Shown in pieces: positions 34,363 to 45,112 of a stretch of DNA of 64,000 nt. The notes under the pieces were generated by a model, which saw only the letters and a list, made by a program, of their open reading frames with translations, did not search any database and was not told the origin of the DNA. Location of the stretch: the NCBI RefSeq assembly GCF_003651225.1, contig NZ_RCDB01000002.1:620001-684000 (forward strand), written 5' to 3'. The DNA is from Microbacterium telephonicum (GTDB lineage: Bacteria; Actinomycetota; Actinomycetes; Actinomycetales; Microbacteriaceae). The first letter of the stretch is position 1; each line of letters begins with the position of its first letter. The translations under genes and the position numbers were made by a program.

Positions 34363-36066
34363 TCAGTCCTTCGCCGCGTCCTCGCGGATGCGCAGGTCCA
34401 GTGGGAAATCGAGCGGGAAGGTGCCGAACAGCAGCGTGGTCGCCGCCGTCGCCGCCTCCCTCACGGCGTCGGCGACAGCATCCGCCAACGCCACGGGGGT
34501 GTGCACGATGATCTCGTCGTGCAGGAAGAACGCCAGATGCGCCCGCTCGGCGAACACCGCTCCCGATGCCACGGCCGGGACCGCTGCGGTGGGCAGCGCG
34601 GCCAGCCGCGTGCGCAGCTCGGCGAGCCACGCGAGCGCCCATTCGGCGGCGCTCCCCTGCACCACGAAGTTGCGGGTGAACCGGCCGCGGTCGCGGGCGC
34701 TGCGGCGGGCGCGCGTCTCCTCGGCGGCCGACGCGTCGGCACCGCTGGCCTCCTGCTGCACCGACGTCCACCACGATCCCGGCGGCGGGCTGCTGCGGCC
34801 GAGCCACGTCGTCACGACGCCGCCGTCCTCGCCGACCGCGGCCGCCTCGTCGACGAGCGCCATGGCGCGCGGATACGCGCGGCGCAGCGCCGGCACGAGT
34901 CGTCCGCTGTCTCCCGTCGTCGCCCCGTACATCGCGCCGAGCATCGCCACCTTCGCCTCGGGGCGCGTCGCGACGACGCCGCCGCCGACCATGCCGGCGT
35001 ACAGGTCGGTGCCGCGCGCGGCGTCGGCGAGCGCGAGGTCGCCCGCCATCGCCGCGAGCACCCGCGGCTCGAGCTGTGCCACGTCGGCGACCACGAGGGT
35101 CCACCCGGGGTCGGCACGGACGGCGGGGCGCAGCTGTCGCGGCAGCTGCAGCGCTCCCCCGCCGGAGGACGCCCACCTCCCGGTGACGACACCGCCGGGG
35201 ACGTAGACCGGGCGGAAGCGCCCGTCGCCGGCCCACTCCTCCAGCCACGCCCACCCGTTGGCGCTCGCGAGCCGCGTGAGCTTCTTGTACTCCAGCAGCG
35301 GTGCGATCACGGGGTGGTCGTACTCCGCGAGCTCCCATCGGTTCGTGGACGTCGCCGGCACGCCGGCGCGGTGCAGGGCACGCAGGAGCTTCGGCTGCGA
35401 GTCGAGACTCGCCCGCTCGTCGCCCAGGGCCGCGCGCACCCGGGCGCCCGCATCGGCGATGCGCGACGGCACGCCGCCGGCGAGCGGCCGGGTGCCGAGC
35501 GTGTCTTCGAGGATGCGGGTGTGCACCTCGCGGCTCCACGGGAGTCCGGCCGCGTGCAGTTCCTCGGCCAGCAGGGCACCGGCCGACTCCGCCGCCAGCA
35601 GCAGCGTGAGACGCGCGGCGTGCGAGGACGCGTCGACAGCGGCGCGGTGCCGGGCGAACTCCGCGAGGACCTCGTCGATCCCGTCGGGAAGGGTCGGTGC
35701 GAGGGTCTCGAGGTCGAACAGGGCCTGCGGTCCCGGCTCGACCTCGGGGGCGGCGGCGTCCCAGCCGCGCGCGGCGCCCAGGGCGGGGGCGTCGACCCAG
35801 GCGCTGGTGCGCAGGATCGCGTGGCACAGCCGCAGGTCATGGGCGCGCATGAGGCGCACACCGCCGCCGAGCAGCATCCGGTACCAGCGTCGGGTGTCGT
35901 TCCACACCCAGCGCAGTGACGCGGATGCCGTCCGCGCGAGCTCAGTGAGCCCCGCGTCGTCCGCCGCCGTGCGCGAGACCTCGGAGCCGTCGGCGGCGAG
36001 GTCGACGACGACGACGCCTCCGGACGGACCCCGGCCGACGACCCGCCACCGCGGCGCGTCGCTCAC
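34363..36066 (-). CDS. Diverged family-A DNA polymerase
   Basis: A 567-aa protein of the kind usually annotated as bifunctional 3'-5' exonuclease/DNA polymerase in Microbacteriaceae. Polymerase motifs are present: motif A VVADVAQLEPRVLA (Asp328, Glu333), motif B ATRPEAKVAMLGAMYG (Lys372, Tyr380), motif C LHDEII (His516, Asp517, Glu518). The first exonuclease motif reads VVDLAADGS, lacking the DxE pair, so proofreading looks lost. There is no 5' nuclease domain. It is therefore not the main PolA. GTG 36066 lies in a repeat-rich spacer after the zinc-ribbon gene. Confidence 0.85.
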   Translation of the reverse strand: MSDAPRWRVVGRGPSGGVVVVDLAADGSEVSRTAADDAGLTELARTASASLRWVWNDTRRWYRMLLGGGVRLMRAHDLRLCHAILRTSAWVDAPALGAARGWDAAAPEVEPGPQALFDLETLAPTLPDGIDEVLAEFARHRAAVDASSHAARLTLLLAAESAGALLAEELHAAGLPWSREVHTRILEDTLGTRPLAGGVPSRIADAGARVRAALGDERASLDSQPKLLRALHRAGVPATSTNRWELAEYDHPVIAPLLEYKKLTRLASANGWAWLEEWAGDGRFRPVYVPGGVVTGRWASSGGGALQLPRQLRPAVRADPGWTLVVADVAQLEPRVLAAMAGDLALADAARGTDLYAGMVGGGVVATRPEAKVAMLGAMYGATTGDSGRLVPALRRAYPRAMALVDEAAAVGEDGGVVTTWLGRSSPPPGSWWTSVQQEASGADASAAEETRARRSARDRGRFTRNFVVQGSAAEWALAWLAELRTRLAALPTAAVPAVASGAVFAERAHLAFFLHDEIIVHTPVALADAVADAVREAATAATTLLFGTFPLDFPLDLRIREDAAKD

Positions 36067-36112
36067 GGTGTCACCGGTGCGTCACGGTGTCATCACCGTG
36101 GCGACACCGTGA
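36063..36112. promoter_or_regulatory. Repeated TGACACCGTGA elements in the 49-nt spacer
   Basis: On the minus strand TGACACCGTGA occurs twice, 19 bp apart. TCACGGTGTC occurs once in inverse orientation (36103-36112). The inner pair forms a 10-bp hairpin. The proximal copy includes the GTG start of the polymerase gene. It may be an operator or translation-control element. Confidence 0.55.
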
Positions 36113-36115
36113 CGG

Positions 36116-36847
36116 TCAGAGACCCGACTCACCGTCGCGCACGAGGATGCAGCCGCACTCGGGACAGGTCACCACGTCGTCGTCGGCCGCCTGACGCAGC
36201 GCCTGCAGGTCGGTTCCCGACAGCACCATGTGGCAGCCCTCGCACGTGCGCCGGCGCAGCAGGCCGGCGCCGGCGCTGCGCGTCTTGAGACGGTCGTAGT
36301 AGCCCACGAGGTCGGCGGGCAGCGCCGCGGCCACGGCGGCACGGTCGCGCGTCGCGGCGTCGATGCGTGCCGTGGCCTCGGCGACCGCGGCCTTGCCCTC
36401 GGCGCTCAGCCGGGCGCCCTCCTGGTTGGTCGCCTCGATGACGGACTGCTGGGCGAGCACGGCCGCCTCGGCCCCCTCCAGCCGCTCCATGATCTCCAGT
36501 TCGAGGTCTTCGAGGTCGCTCTTGCGCTTGGTGAGCGAGGCGAGCTCGTGCTCGAGCCCCTGCACTTCCTTCGTGTTGCTGCTGCCCGCCAGCAACTGCT
36601 CGTCGCGCTTCACGCGCGCCTCGACGAGGGCGACGTCCGACTCCAGACGCGACAGTTCCGTCTGCGCGTCGTCGCGAGCGGCGAGCAGACCCGTCAACTC
36701 GGCCGACTGCGCCTGCCGCTGCGCGAGCAGCTCCTGCACGCGGGCGGTCTGCGGCGGGTTGCGGCGGGCAGCGTCCGCGGCGCGCACGTCCTGGTCGAGG
36801 CGGGCGAGCTCGAGGAGTCGCGACTGGTCGGCGGGGCTGGCTTTCAC
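36116..36847 (-). CDS. C4 zinc-ribbon coiled-coil protein
   Basis: A 243-aa protein with a long antiparallel coiled coil (about residues 10-180, heptad-rich Glu/Ala/Arg) and a C-terminal zinc ribbon CEGC...CPEC. It matches the CT398/Rv2229c family, whose members are suspected to be scaffolds in translation or secretion, without proven function. I chose GTG 36847 because residues KASPADQSRLLELARLDQ are the family start and TAGTTT lies 7 nt upstream. Longer ATG starts (36883, 36919) add unconserved sequence. It is followed after 49 nt by the polymerase gene. Confidence 0.88.
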   Translation of the reverse strand: MKASPADQSRLLELARLDQDVRAADAARRNPPQTARVQELLAQRQAQSAELTGLLAARDDAQTELSRLESDVALVEARVKRDEQLLAGSSNTKEVQGLEHELASLTKRKSDLEDLELEIMERLEGAEAAVLAQQSVIEATNQEGARLSAEGKAAVAEATARIDAATRDRAAVAAALPADLVGYYDRLKTRSAGAGLLRRRTCEGCHMVLSGTDLQALRQAADDDVVTCPECGCILVRDGESGL

Positions 36848-36948
36848 GCTCTTAAAACTACCCCGGGCGCTATCGCGCGGCATCCGCTCGTCGCTACCAT
36901 GTGGGCTCTGCGGCGGCATCCGCCGATGTGTCCCGCCGGGAGGTCCCC

Positions 36949-38454
36949 ATGAGCGTCATGCGCACGAAGTCCGTCGAACGGTCGATCGCCGACACCGAGG
37001 ACCCGGAGTTCCGCCTCAAGAAGTCGCTGTCCGCGTTCGACCTCACCGTCTTCGGCGTCGGCGTCGTCATCGGCGCCGGCATCTTCACCCTCACCGGGCG
37101 CGCCGCCCACGAGGTCGCCGGCCCGGCCATCGCCATCAGCTTCGTCGTCGCCGCGATCGCGTGCGGCCTCGCGGCGATGTGCTACGCCGAGTTCGCCTCC
37201 ACGGTTCCGGTCTCCGGCAGCGCGTACACGTTCTCCTACGCGTCGCTGGGTGAGCTTTTCGCCTGGATCATCGGGTGGGACCTCATCCTCGAGATGTTCC
37301 TCGGCGCGGGCGTGGTCGCGCAGGGATGGAGCGCGTATCTCGGCGTGCTGCTCGGGCAGTTCGGGATCGACCTGCCGCCCGAGATCTCCTACGGCGGCGT
37401 CGTCGACCTGCCGGCGATCGTGCTCGTGCTCGTGCTCGGCGGGCTCATCACCCTCGGCATCCGCGAGTCGATGCGGGTGAACATCGTGCTCGTCGCCGTG
37501 AAGCTGTTCATCGTCCTGTTCGTCATCGTGGCCGGGCTCATGTTCGTCAACCCCGCCAACTACACCCCGTTCGTGCCGGATGCCGCTCCGCGCGACGCCG
37601 GGTCGGGCCTGACGCAGCCGCTGCTGCAGTTCCTCTCCGGGGTCGAGCCGATGGCGTTCGGGATCGGCGGCATCTTCGCCGGCGCCGCACTCGTCTTCTT
37701 CGCCTACATCGGCTTCGACGTCGTCGCGACGACCGCCGAGGAGACGAAGAAGCCGCAGCGGGACCTGCCGATCGGCATCATCGCCTCGCTCGCGATCTGC
37801 ACCGTGCTCTACTGCGCCGTCTCGCTCGTGGTCACCGGGATGGTCCCCTACCAGGACCTCGATCCCGCCGCGGCGCTCGCGAACGCGTTCGTCCACTACG
37901 GGCAGCCGTGGATGGGCACCGTCATCGCCGCCGGTGCGGTGGCCGGACTCACGACGGTCGTCCTGACCCTGCTCATCGGCGCCACGCGCATCATCTTCGC
38001 GATGTCGCGCGACGCCCTGCTGCCGCAGTCGCTGGCCAAGGTGCACCCCACCCGCCGCACGCCGTGGGTCATCTCGATCATCGTCACCGTGATCGTCGCC
38101 CTCGTCGCCGGGCTCACCCCCGTCGGCATCCTCGAGGAGATGGTCAACATCGGCACCCTGTCGGCGTTCATCCTCGTCTCGATCGGCGTCGTCGTGCTGC
38201 GCCGCACCCGCCCCGACCTGCGCCGCGGGTTCCGGGTGCCGTGGAGCCCCGTGCTGCCGATCCTGTCGGCGATCGTGTGCACCTACCTCACGCTCAACCT
38301 GTCGGTGGAGACCTGGCTGCGCTTCCTGATCTGGCTGGCACTGGGGTTCGCGATCTACTTCGCGTACGGGCATCGCCATTCGCGGCTGGGCCGTGACGCC
38401 GGCGAGTACCTCAACCCGGCGGCCCCGAAGATCGTGGGCCGCGACGAGGAGTGA
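36949..38454 (+). CDS. APC family amino acid permease
   Basis: A 501-aa transporter with about 12-13 membrane helices. The first helix has the APC substrate motif GVGVVIGAGIFTLTGRAAHE and the sixth has FFAYIGFDVVATTAEETKKP. It resembles cationic amino acid transporters of the CAT/YfnA group. The cargo cannot be told from sequence. GGAGG lies 7 nt before ATG 36949, so I prefer it to the in-frame GTG at 36901. It is divergent from the zinc-ribbon gene. Residues near the C-terminus (RHSRLGRDAGEYLNPAAP) are cytoplasmic. Confidence 0.9.
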   Translation: MSVMRTKSVERSIADTEDPEFRLKKSLSAFDLTVFGVGVVIGAGIFTLTGRAAHEVAGPAIAISFVVAAIACGLAAMCYAEFASTVPVSGSAYTFSYASLGELFAWIIGWDLILEMFLGAGVVAQGWSAYLGVLLGQFGIDLPPEISYGGVVDLPAIVLVLVLGGLITLGIRESMRVNIVLVAVKLFIVLFVIVAGLMFVNPANYTPFVPDAAPRDAGSGLTQPLLQFLSGVEPMAFGIGGIFAGAALVFFAYIGFDVVATTAEETKKPQRDLPIGIIASLAICTVLYCAVSLVVTGMVPYQDLDPAAALANAFVHYGQPWMGTVIAAGAVAGLTTVVLTLLIGATRIIFAMSRDALLPQSLAKVHPTRRTPWVISIIVTVIVALVAGLTPVGILEEMVNIGTLSAFILVSIGVVVLRRTRPDLRRGFRVPWSPVLPILSAIVCTYLTLNLSVETWLRFLIWLALGFAIYFAYGHRHSRLGRDAGEYLNPAAPKIVGRDEE

Positions 38455-38468
38455 CGTGAGACGGACGG

Positions 38469-38541
38469 TGGGCCCTGCCGGGCTCGAACCGACGACATCC
38501 ACGGTGTAAACGTGGCGCTCTACCAACTGAGCTAAAGGCCC
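38469..38541 (-). tRNA. tRNA-Val (anticodon TAC)
   Basis: Cloverleaf: acceptor GGGCCTT with AGGGCCC, D arm GCTCAGTTGGTAGAGC, anticodon stem CCACG/CGTGG with loop TTTACAC, T loop TTCGAGC. Discriminator A, CCA not encoded. Reads GUA-type valine codons. Confidence 0.95.
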
Positions 38542-38596
38542 CTCGCGGGTCAGTCTACGGGCACGGCGCGGTGCGCCCCGAGCCCGCGGATGCGAC

Positions 38597-38602
38597 TACG
38601 CT
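38597..38602 (+). promoter_or_regulatory. -10 box TACGCT, probable aceE promoter
   Basis: TACGCT in a context (CTACGCTGATCCG) that recurs before the gene at 58778. Here the leader to the GTG of aceE is about 85 nt. Confidence 0.45.
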
Positions 38603-38693
38603 GATCCGGGATGCGTTGTCTGTGCTCCACAAAGCCGTGCGCGTCCGCACACCCTGTCCCTGGCACGACCTGCCAGACGAAGAAAGGTTCTCT

Positions 38694-41423
<2,730 letters not shown>

Positions 41424-41433
41424 CGACCCGGAG

Positions 41434-42636
41434 ATGACGACCGGTCCCACCCCGCAGGAGAAGGCGGAGACACTCGCGTGGCTCCGCCGCATCTCGGGGG
41501 ATCTCGCGACGGCCACGCTCAACCGACTCGAGGAGTCGCTGCCGTGGTACGCCGAGATGCCCCCGGGGCGTCGCAGCGCGGTGGGACTGGTCGCCCAGGC
41601 CGGCATCTCGGCCTTCATCCAGTGGTACGACGACCCCGGCGGTCAGCCGTGGATCGCCGCCGACATCTTCGCCGCGGCACCGCGCGAACTGCTGCGCTCG
41701 GTGAGTCTCACCCAGACGCTCCAGCTCATCCGCGTCACCGTCGAGGTGACCGAGGAACGTGTCGCCGGGCGTGCCGAGGACCTCCGCGAAAGCATGCTGC
41801 TCTATTCGCGAGAGGTCGCGTTCGCGGCGGCCGACGTCTACGCGCGCGCCGCCGAGGCCCGTGGGCTCTGGGATGCGCGCCTGGAGGCGCTCGTGGTCGA
41901 CTCGATCCTCACCGGCGAAGCCGACGAGGAGCTCCCCAGCCGCATCGCCGCCCTCGGCTGGCACGGCCACGGCGAGGTGTCGGTGCTCGTGGGCACCACT
42001 CCCACCCAGTTCGACGTCGACCAGCTGCGGCGCCTGGCGCGCAAGCTCGGGATCGACGTGCTCATCGGCGTGCAGGGCTCGCGCCTCGTGGTCGTCATCG
42101 GCCGCGCCGATGCGAAGGAGGATGCCGAGACGCTCCCCTTCGCCGAGATCGCCCGACGCCTCGAACCCGGCTTCGGCCCCGGGCACCTCGTGCTCGGCCC
42201 CGCCGTCCCCGCCCTCGTCGACGCGAGCCAGAGCGCCCGCGCCGCGCTGGCCGGCTTCGCCGTCGCGAAGGCGTGGCGGCACGCGCCCCGCCCCGTCGAG
42301 GCCGACGACCTGCTCCCCGAGCGCGCGTTGGCCGGCGACCCGCTCGCGAAGGCGACGCTCGTCGAGCGGATCTACCGTCCGCTCCTGGCGCACTCGACCG
42401 ATCTCGTCGCGACACTGTGGAGCTACCTCGACAACGGCCGGTCCCTCGAGGCGACCGCGCGCGAGCTGTTCGTGCACCCCAACACGGTGCGGTACCGGCT
42501 CAAGCGGGTCTCCGACGTCATCGGCTGGGATGCGACCGGTCCGCGCGAGGCGCTGATCCTGCAGACCGCGCTCGTGCTGGGCTCGATCGGCACCGACGTC
42601 ACGCGGCGTCGCGCCGCGATGCAGCGCCGCGGCTGA
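41434..42636 (+). CDS. fasR: PucR-type regulator, FasR-like
   Basis: A 400-aa regulator of the PucR/CdaR class. A central GGDEF-like regulatory region precedes the C-terminal helix-turn-helix (SLEATARELFVHPNTVRYRL, about residues 338-357). Its place directly before fabD-fabH-acpP-fabF is the same as FasR of Streptomyces coelicolor, which activates that operon and is needed for fatty-acid synthesis. The symbol is given by synteny and family. It starts 10 nt after aceE, so it may be co-transcribed. A candidate target site lies at 42687-42711. Confidence 0.88.
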   Translation: MTTGPTPQEKAETLAWLRRISGDLATATLNRLEESLPWYAEMPPGRRSAVGLVAQAGISAFIQWYDDPGGQPWIAADIFAAAPRELLRSVSLTQTLQLIRVTVEVTEERVAGRAEDLRESMLLYSREVAFAAADVYARAAEARGLWDARLEALVVDSILTGEADEELPSRIAALGWHGHGEVSVLVGTTPTQFDVDQLRRLARKLGIDVLIGVQGSRLVVVIGRADAKEDAETLPFAEIARRLEPGFGPGHLVLGPAVPALVDASQSARAALAGFAVAKAWRHAPRPVEADDLLPERALAGDPLAKATLVERIYRPLLAHSTDLVATLWSYLDNGRSLEATARELFVHPNTVRYRLKRVSDVIGWDATGPREALILQTALVLGSIGTDVTRRRAAMQRRG

Positions 42637-42686
42637 CCGCAACCGGCGGCCGATGGGCACACGGCGCACGTGCGCTGTGAGGCACG

Positions 42687-42711
42687 CACAAAGGAACTCG
42701 CGGTTCTTGTG
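42687..42711 (+). promoter_or_regulatory. Candidate FasR operator upstream of fabD
   Basis: Imperfect inverted repeat CACAAAGGAAC - TCG - CGGTTCTTGTG, 47 nt before the fabD GTG. It is the only such symmetric element in the fasR-fabD spacer. That it binds FasR is inference from position. Confidence 0.5.
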
Positions 42712-42758
42712 ACGTGTTCGCCAGCGGTGTGCTCGCCGCGTTTGGCAGGATAGGACGA

Positions 42759-43679
42759 GTGATCATCGCCGTCTTCCCCGGCCAGGGCTCGCAGACGCCC
42801 GGCTTCCTGTCCCCCTGGCTCGAGCTCGACGGGGCGCGTGAGCGTCTCGAGCGGTACTCCGAGCAGGCGCAGGTCGACCTCGTCGCCGCCGGCACCGAGT
42901 GGGATGCCGACCGCATCCGCGACACGCAGGTCGCCCAGCCGCTCATCGTCGCGGCGAGCCTGCTGTCGTGGGCGGCACTGACCGACGCGTCGACGACCGC
43001 CCCCACGGGCGCCGCGGGGCACTCCGTCGGCGAGATCGCGGCACTCGTGGCCGCCGGGGTGCTGGGTGACGCCGACGGCATGCGTCTGGTCGGCCTGCGC
43101 GGTCGGGCGATGGCCGAGGCCGCGGCCACCGAGCAGACCGGCATGAGCGCGATCCTCGGCGGCGACCAGGACGCGGTCGTCGCCCGGCTGACCGAGCTCG
43201 GCCTCACGCCCGCCAACTACAACGGCGGCGGTCAGATCGTCGCCGCCGGCGCCCTCCCGGCGCTGGCCGAGCTCGCCGCCGCCCCGGTCGCCGCCACGCG
43301 CGTCATCCCGCTGCAGGTCGCGGGCGCCTTCCACACCTCGTACATGGCGCCGGCCGTCGACACCCTCGCCGCCGCCGCGGCGGAGGTGACGGTCGCCGAT
43401 CCCGCGCTCACGCTGTGGAGCAACCGCGACGGCGGCGTCGTCGCCGACGGCCGCACCGCCGTCGACCAGCTCGTGCAGCAGGTCGCGAACCCGGTGCGCT
43501 GGGACCTGTGCATGGCGTCGTTCGCCGAGCACGGCGTGACCGGCATCATCGAGCTCTCCCCCGCCGGCACCCTCACCGGACTCGCCAAGCGGGCGCTGCG
43601 GGGCGTCCCGAGCGTCGCCGTGAAGACCCCCGAAGACCTCGCGGCCGCCGCCGCCCTGCTGACCGGAGAAGACGCATGA
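42759..43679 (+). CDS. fabD: Malonyl-CoA:ACP transacylase
   Basis: Transfers malonyl groups from CoA to acyl carrier protein. It has 306 aa, with GQGSQTPGF at 8-16, the active serine Ser89 in GHSVGE, and the catalytic His in QVAGAFHTSYM. GTG 42759 begins the conserved IIAVFPGQGSQ, with AGGA 8 nt upstream. The stop overlaps the fabH start (ATGA). It is the first gene of the fab operon behind fasR. Confidence 0.96.
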   Translation: MIIAVFPGQGSQTPGFLSPWLELDGARERLERYSEQAQVDLVAAGTEWDADRIRDTQVAQPLIVAASLLSWAALTDASTTAPTGAAGHSVGEIAALVAAGVLGDADGMRLVGLRGRAMAEAAATEQTGMSAILGGDQDAVVARLTELGLTPANYNGGGQIVAAGALPALAELAAAPVAATRVIPLQVAGAFHTSYMAPAVDTLAAAAAEVTVADPALTLWSNRDGGVVADGRTAVDQLVQQVANPVRWDLCMASFAEHGVTGIIELSPAGTLTGLAKRALRGVPSVAVKTPEDLAAAAALLTGEDA

Positions 43680-44677
43680 CCGTCACCCTCACCCAGCCCA
43701 CCGGCCCCGCCCACACGCGCGTCCTCGCCTACGGCGCGGCGCGCGGCGAGAACGCCGTGCCCAACGACGACATCGTCGGGCCGATCGACTCCAGCGACGA
43801 GTGGATCCGCCAGCGCACCGGCATCGTCACCCGTGTGCGGGCGGATGCCGGCACCGACGCGATCGACCTGGCTGCGACCGCGGCCGCCGAAGCCGTCGCG
43901 AAGGCCGGGATCGACCCGAGCGCCGTAGACGCCGTGATCGTCGCCACGATCTCCAACCCCAAGCAGACGCCGTCCGTGTCGGCCATCGTCGCCGACCGCA
44001 TCGGCGCGAACCCCGCCGCCGCCTACGACGTCAACGCCGCGTGCGCGGGGTTCGCCTACGGCATCGCACAGGCCGACGCGCTCATCCGCGCCGGTGCCGC
44101 GCACTACGCCGTCGTCGTGGGCGCCGAGAAGCTCAGCGACATCGTCGACCCCACCGACCGCTCGATCTCCTTCCTCCTCGGCGACGGCGCGGGCGCGGCC
44201 GTCGTCGGTCCGAGCGACTTCCCCGGCATCGGCCCGACCGTCTGGGGTTCGGACGGATCGAAGGCGGACGCCGTCGGGATGAACCACACGCTCGTGGAGT
44301 TCCGCGACGGCACGGCCCCCTGGCCGACGCTGCGTCAGGAGGGCCCCACGGTGTTCCGCTGGGCGGTGTGGGAGATGGTCAAGGTCGCCCGCCGCGCGCT
44401 CGAGGCCGCCGGCGTCGAAGCCTCCGACCTCGCCGCCTTCGTCCCGCACCAGGCGAACATGCGCATCATCGACGAGTTCGCCAAGCAGCTGGGCCTTCCC
44501 GACACCGTCATCGTGGGACGCGACATCGAGACGACCGGCAACACGTCGGCCGCCTCCATCCCCCTCGCGACGCACCGCCTGCTCGAGGAACACCCCGAGC
44601 TCAGCGGCGGACTCGCCCTGCAGATCGGCTTCGGCGCCGGGCTCGTCTTCGGCGCCCAGGTGATCGTCCTGCCGTGA
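43676..44677 (+). CDS. fabH: Beta-ketoacyl-ACP synthase III
   Basis: Starts each fatty acid by condensing an acyl-CoA with malonyl-ACP. The 333-aa product has the Cys-His-Asn triad: Cys123 (NAACAGFAYG), His in VPHQANMRI and Asn in TGNTSAAS. In Microbacteriaceae branched primers are expected from membrane composition, but the primer preference cannot be read here. It is translationally coupled to fabD, and acpP follows after 93 nt with its own probable promoter. Confidence 0.96.
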   Translation: MTVTLTQPTGPAHTRVLAYGAARGENAVPNDDIVGPIDSSDEWIRQRTGIVTRVRADAGTDAIDLAATAAAEAVAKAGIDPSAVDAVIVATISNPKQTPSVSAIVADRIGANPAAAYDVNAACAGFAYGIAQADALIRAGAAHYAVVVGAEKLSDIVDPTDRSISFLLGDGAGAAVVGPSDFPGIGPTVWGSDGSKADAVGMNHTLVEFRDGTAPWPTLRQEGPTVFRWAVWEMVKVARRALEAAGVEASDLAAFVPHQANMRIIDEFAKQLGLPDTVIVGRDIETTGNTSAASIPLATHRLLEEHPELSGGLALQIGFGAGLVFGAQVIVLP

Positions 44678-44714
44678 CCGGCCCGCGCTCCCGCAGCGCA
44701 CGCACACCCGACCC

Positions 44715-44720
44715 TAGACT
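44715..44720 (+). promoter_or_regulatory. -10 box TAGACT before acpP
   Basis: TAGACT about 50 nt before the acpP ATG; the same hexamer precedes the ATP-grasp gene. Confidence 0.45.
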
Positions 44721-44770
44721 CGAACACGGCCCAGCCGGGCACGTTCCGCCCCGAAAACAAGGAGAAACCC

Positions 44771-45019
44771 ATGGCATTCAGCAACGACGAGGTCCTCGCC
44801 GGACTCGCTGAGCTCATCACCGACGAGACCGGCATCTCGGCCGACGAGGTCGCGCTGGAGAAGTCGTTCACCGACGACCTCGACATCGACTCGATCTCGA
44901 TGATGACGATCGTCGTCAACGCCGAGGAGAAGTTCGGCGTCACGATCCCCGACGAAGAGGTCAAGAACCTCAAGACCGTCGGCGACGCCGTCACCTTCAT
45001 CACGTCGAACCAGGCCTGA
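44771..45019 (+). CDS. acpP: Acyl carrier protein
   Basis: An 82-aa acidic carrier that holds growing acyl chains on a phosphopantetheine arm at Ser41 (LDIDSISMM). The length and helix pattern are typical. AAGGAG sits 7 nt before the ATG. The gene lies between fabH and fabF, and a stable hairpin follows at 45062-45087, which would allow acpP mRNA to accumulate separately. Confidence 0.96.
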   Translation: MAFSNDEVLAGLAELITDETGISADEVALEKSFTDDLDIDSISMMTIVVNAEEKFGVTIPDEEVKNLKTVGDAVTFITSNQA

Positions 45020-45061
45020 CACCCTCGACGCGGCATCCGCGTCGGACCGCATGAAATCGCA

Positions 45062-45087
45062 CCGGTGGGGGCGTCCGCCCCCACCGG
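45062..45087 (+). terminator. GC-rich hairpin between acpP and fabF
   Basis: Arms CCGGTGGGGGC and GCCCCCACCGG pair perfectly around GTCC. No U-tract follows, so it is more likely a partial terminator or an RNA-stability element than a complete stop. Confidence 0.6.
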
Positions 45088-45112
45088 AGGACCTCCGAGG
45101 ACACCCACACCC

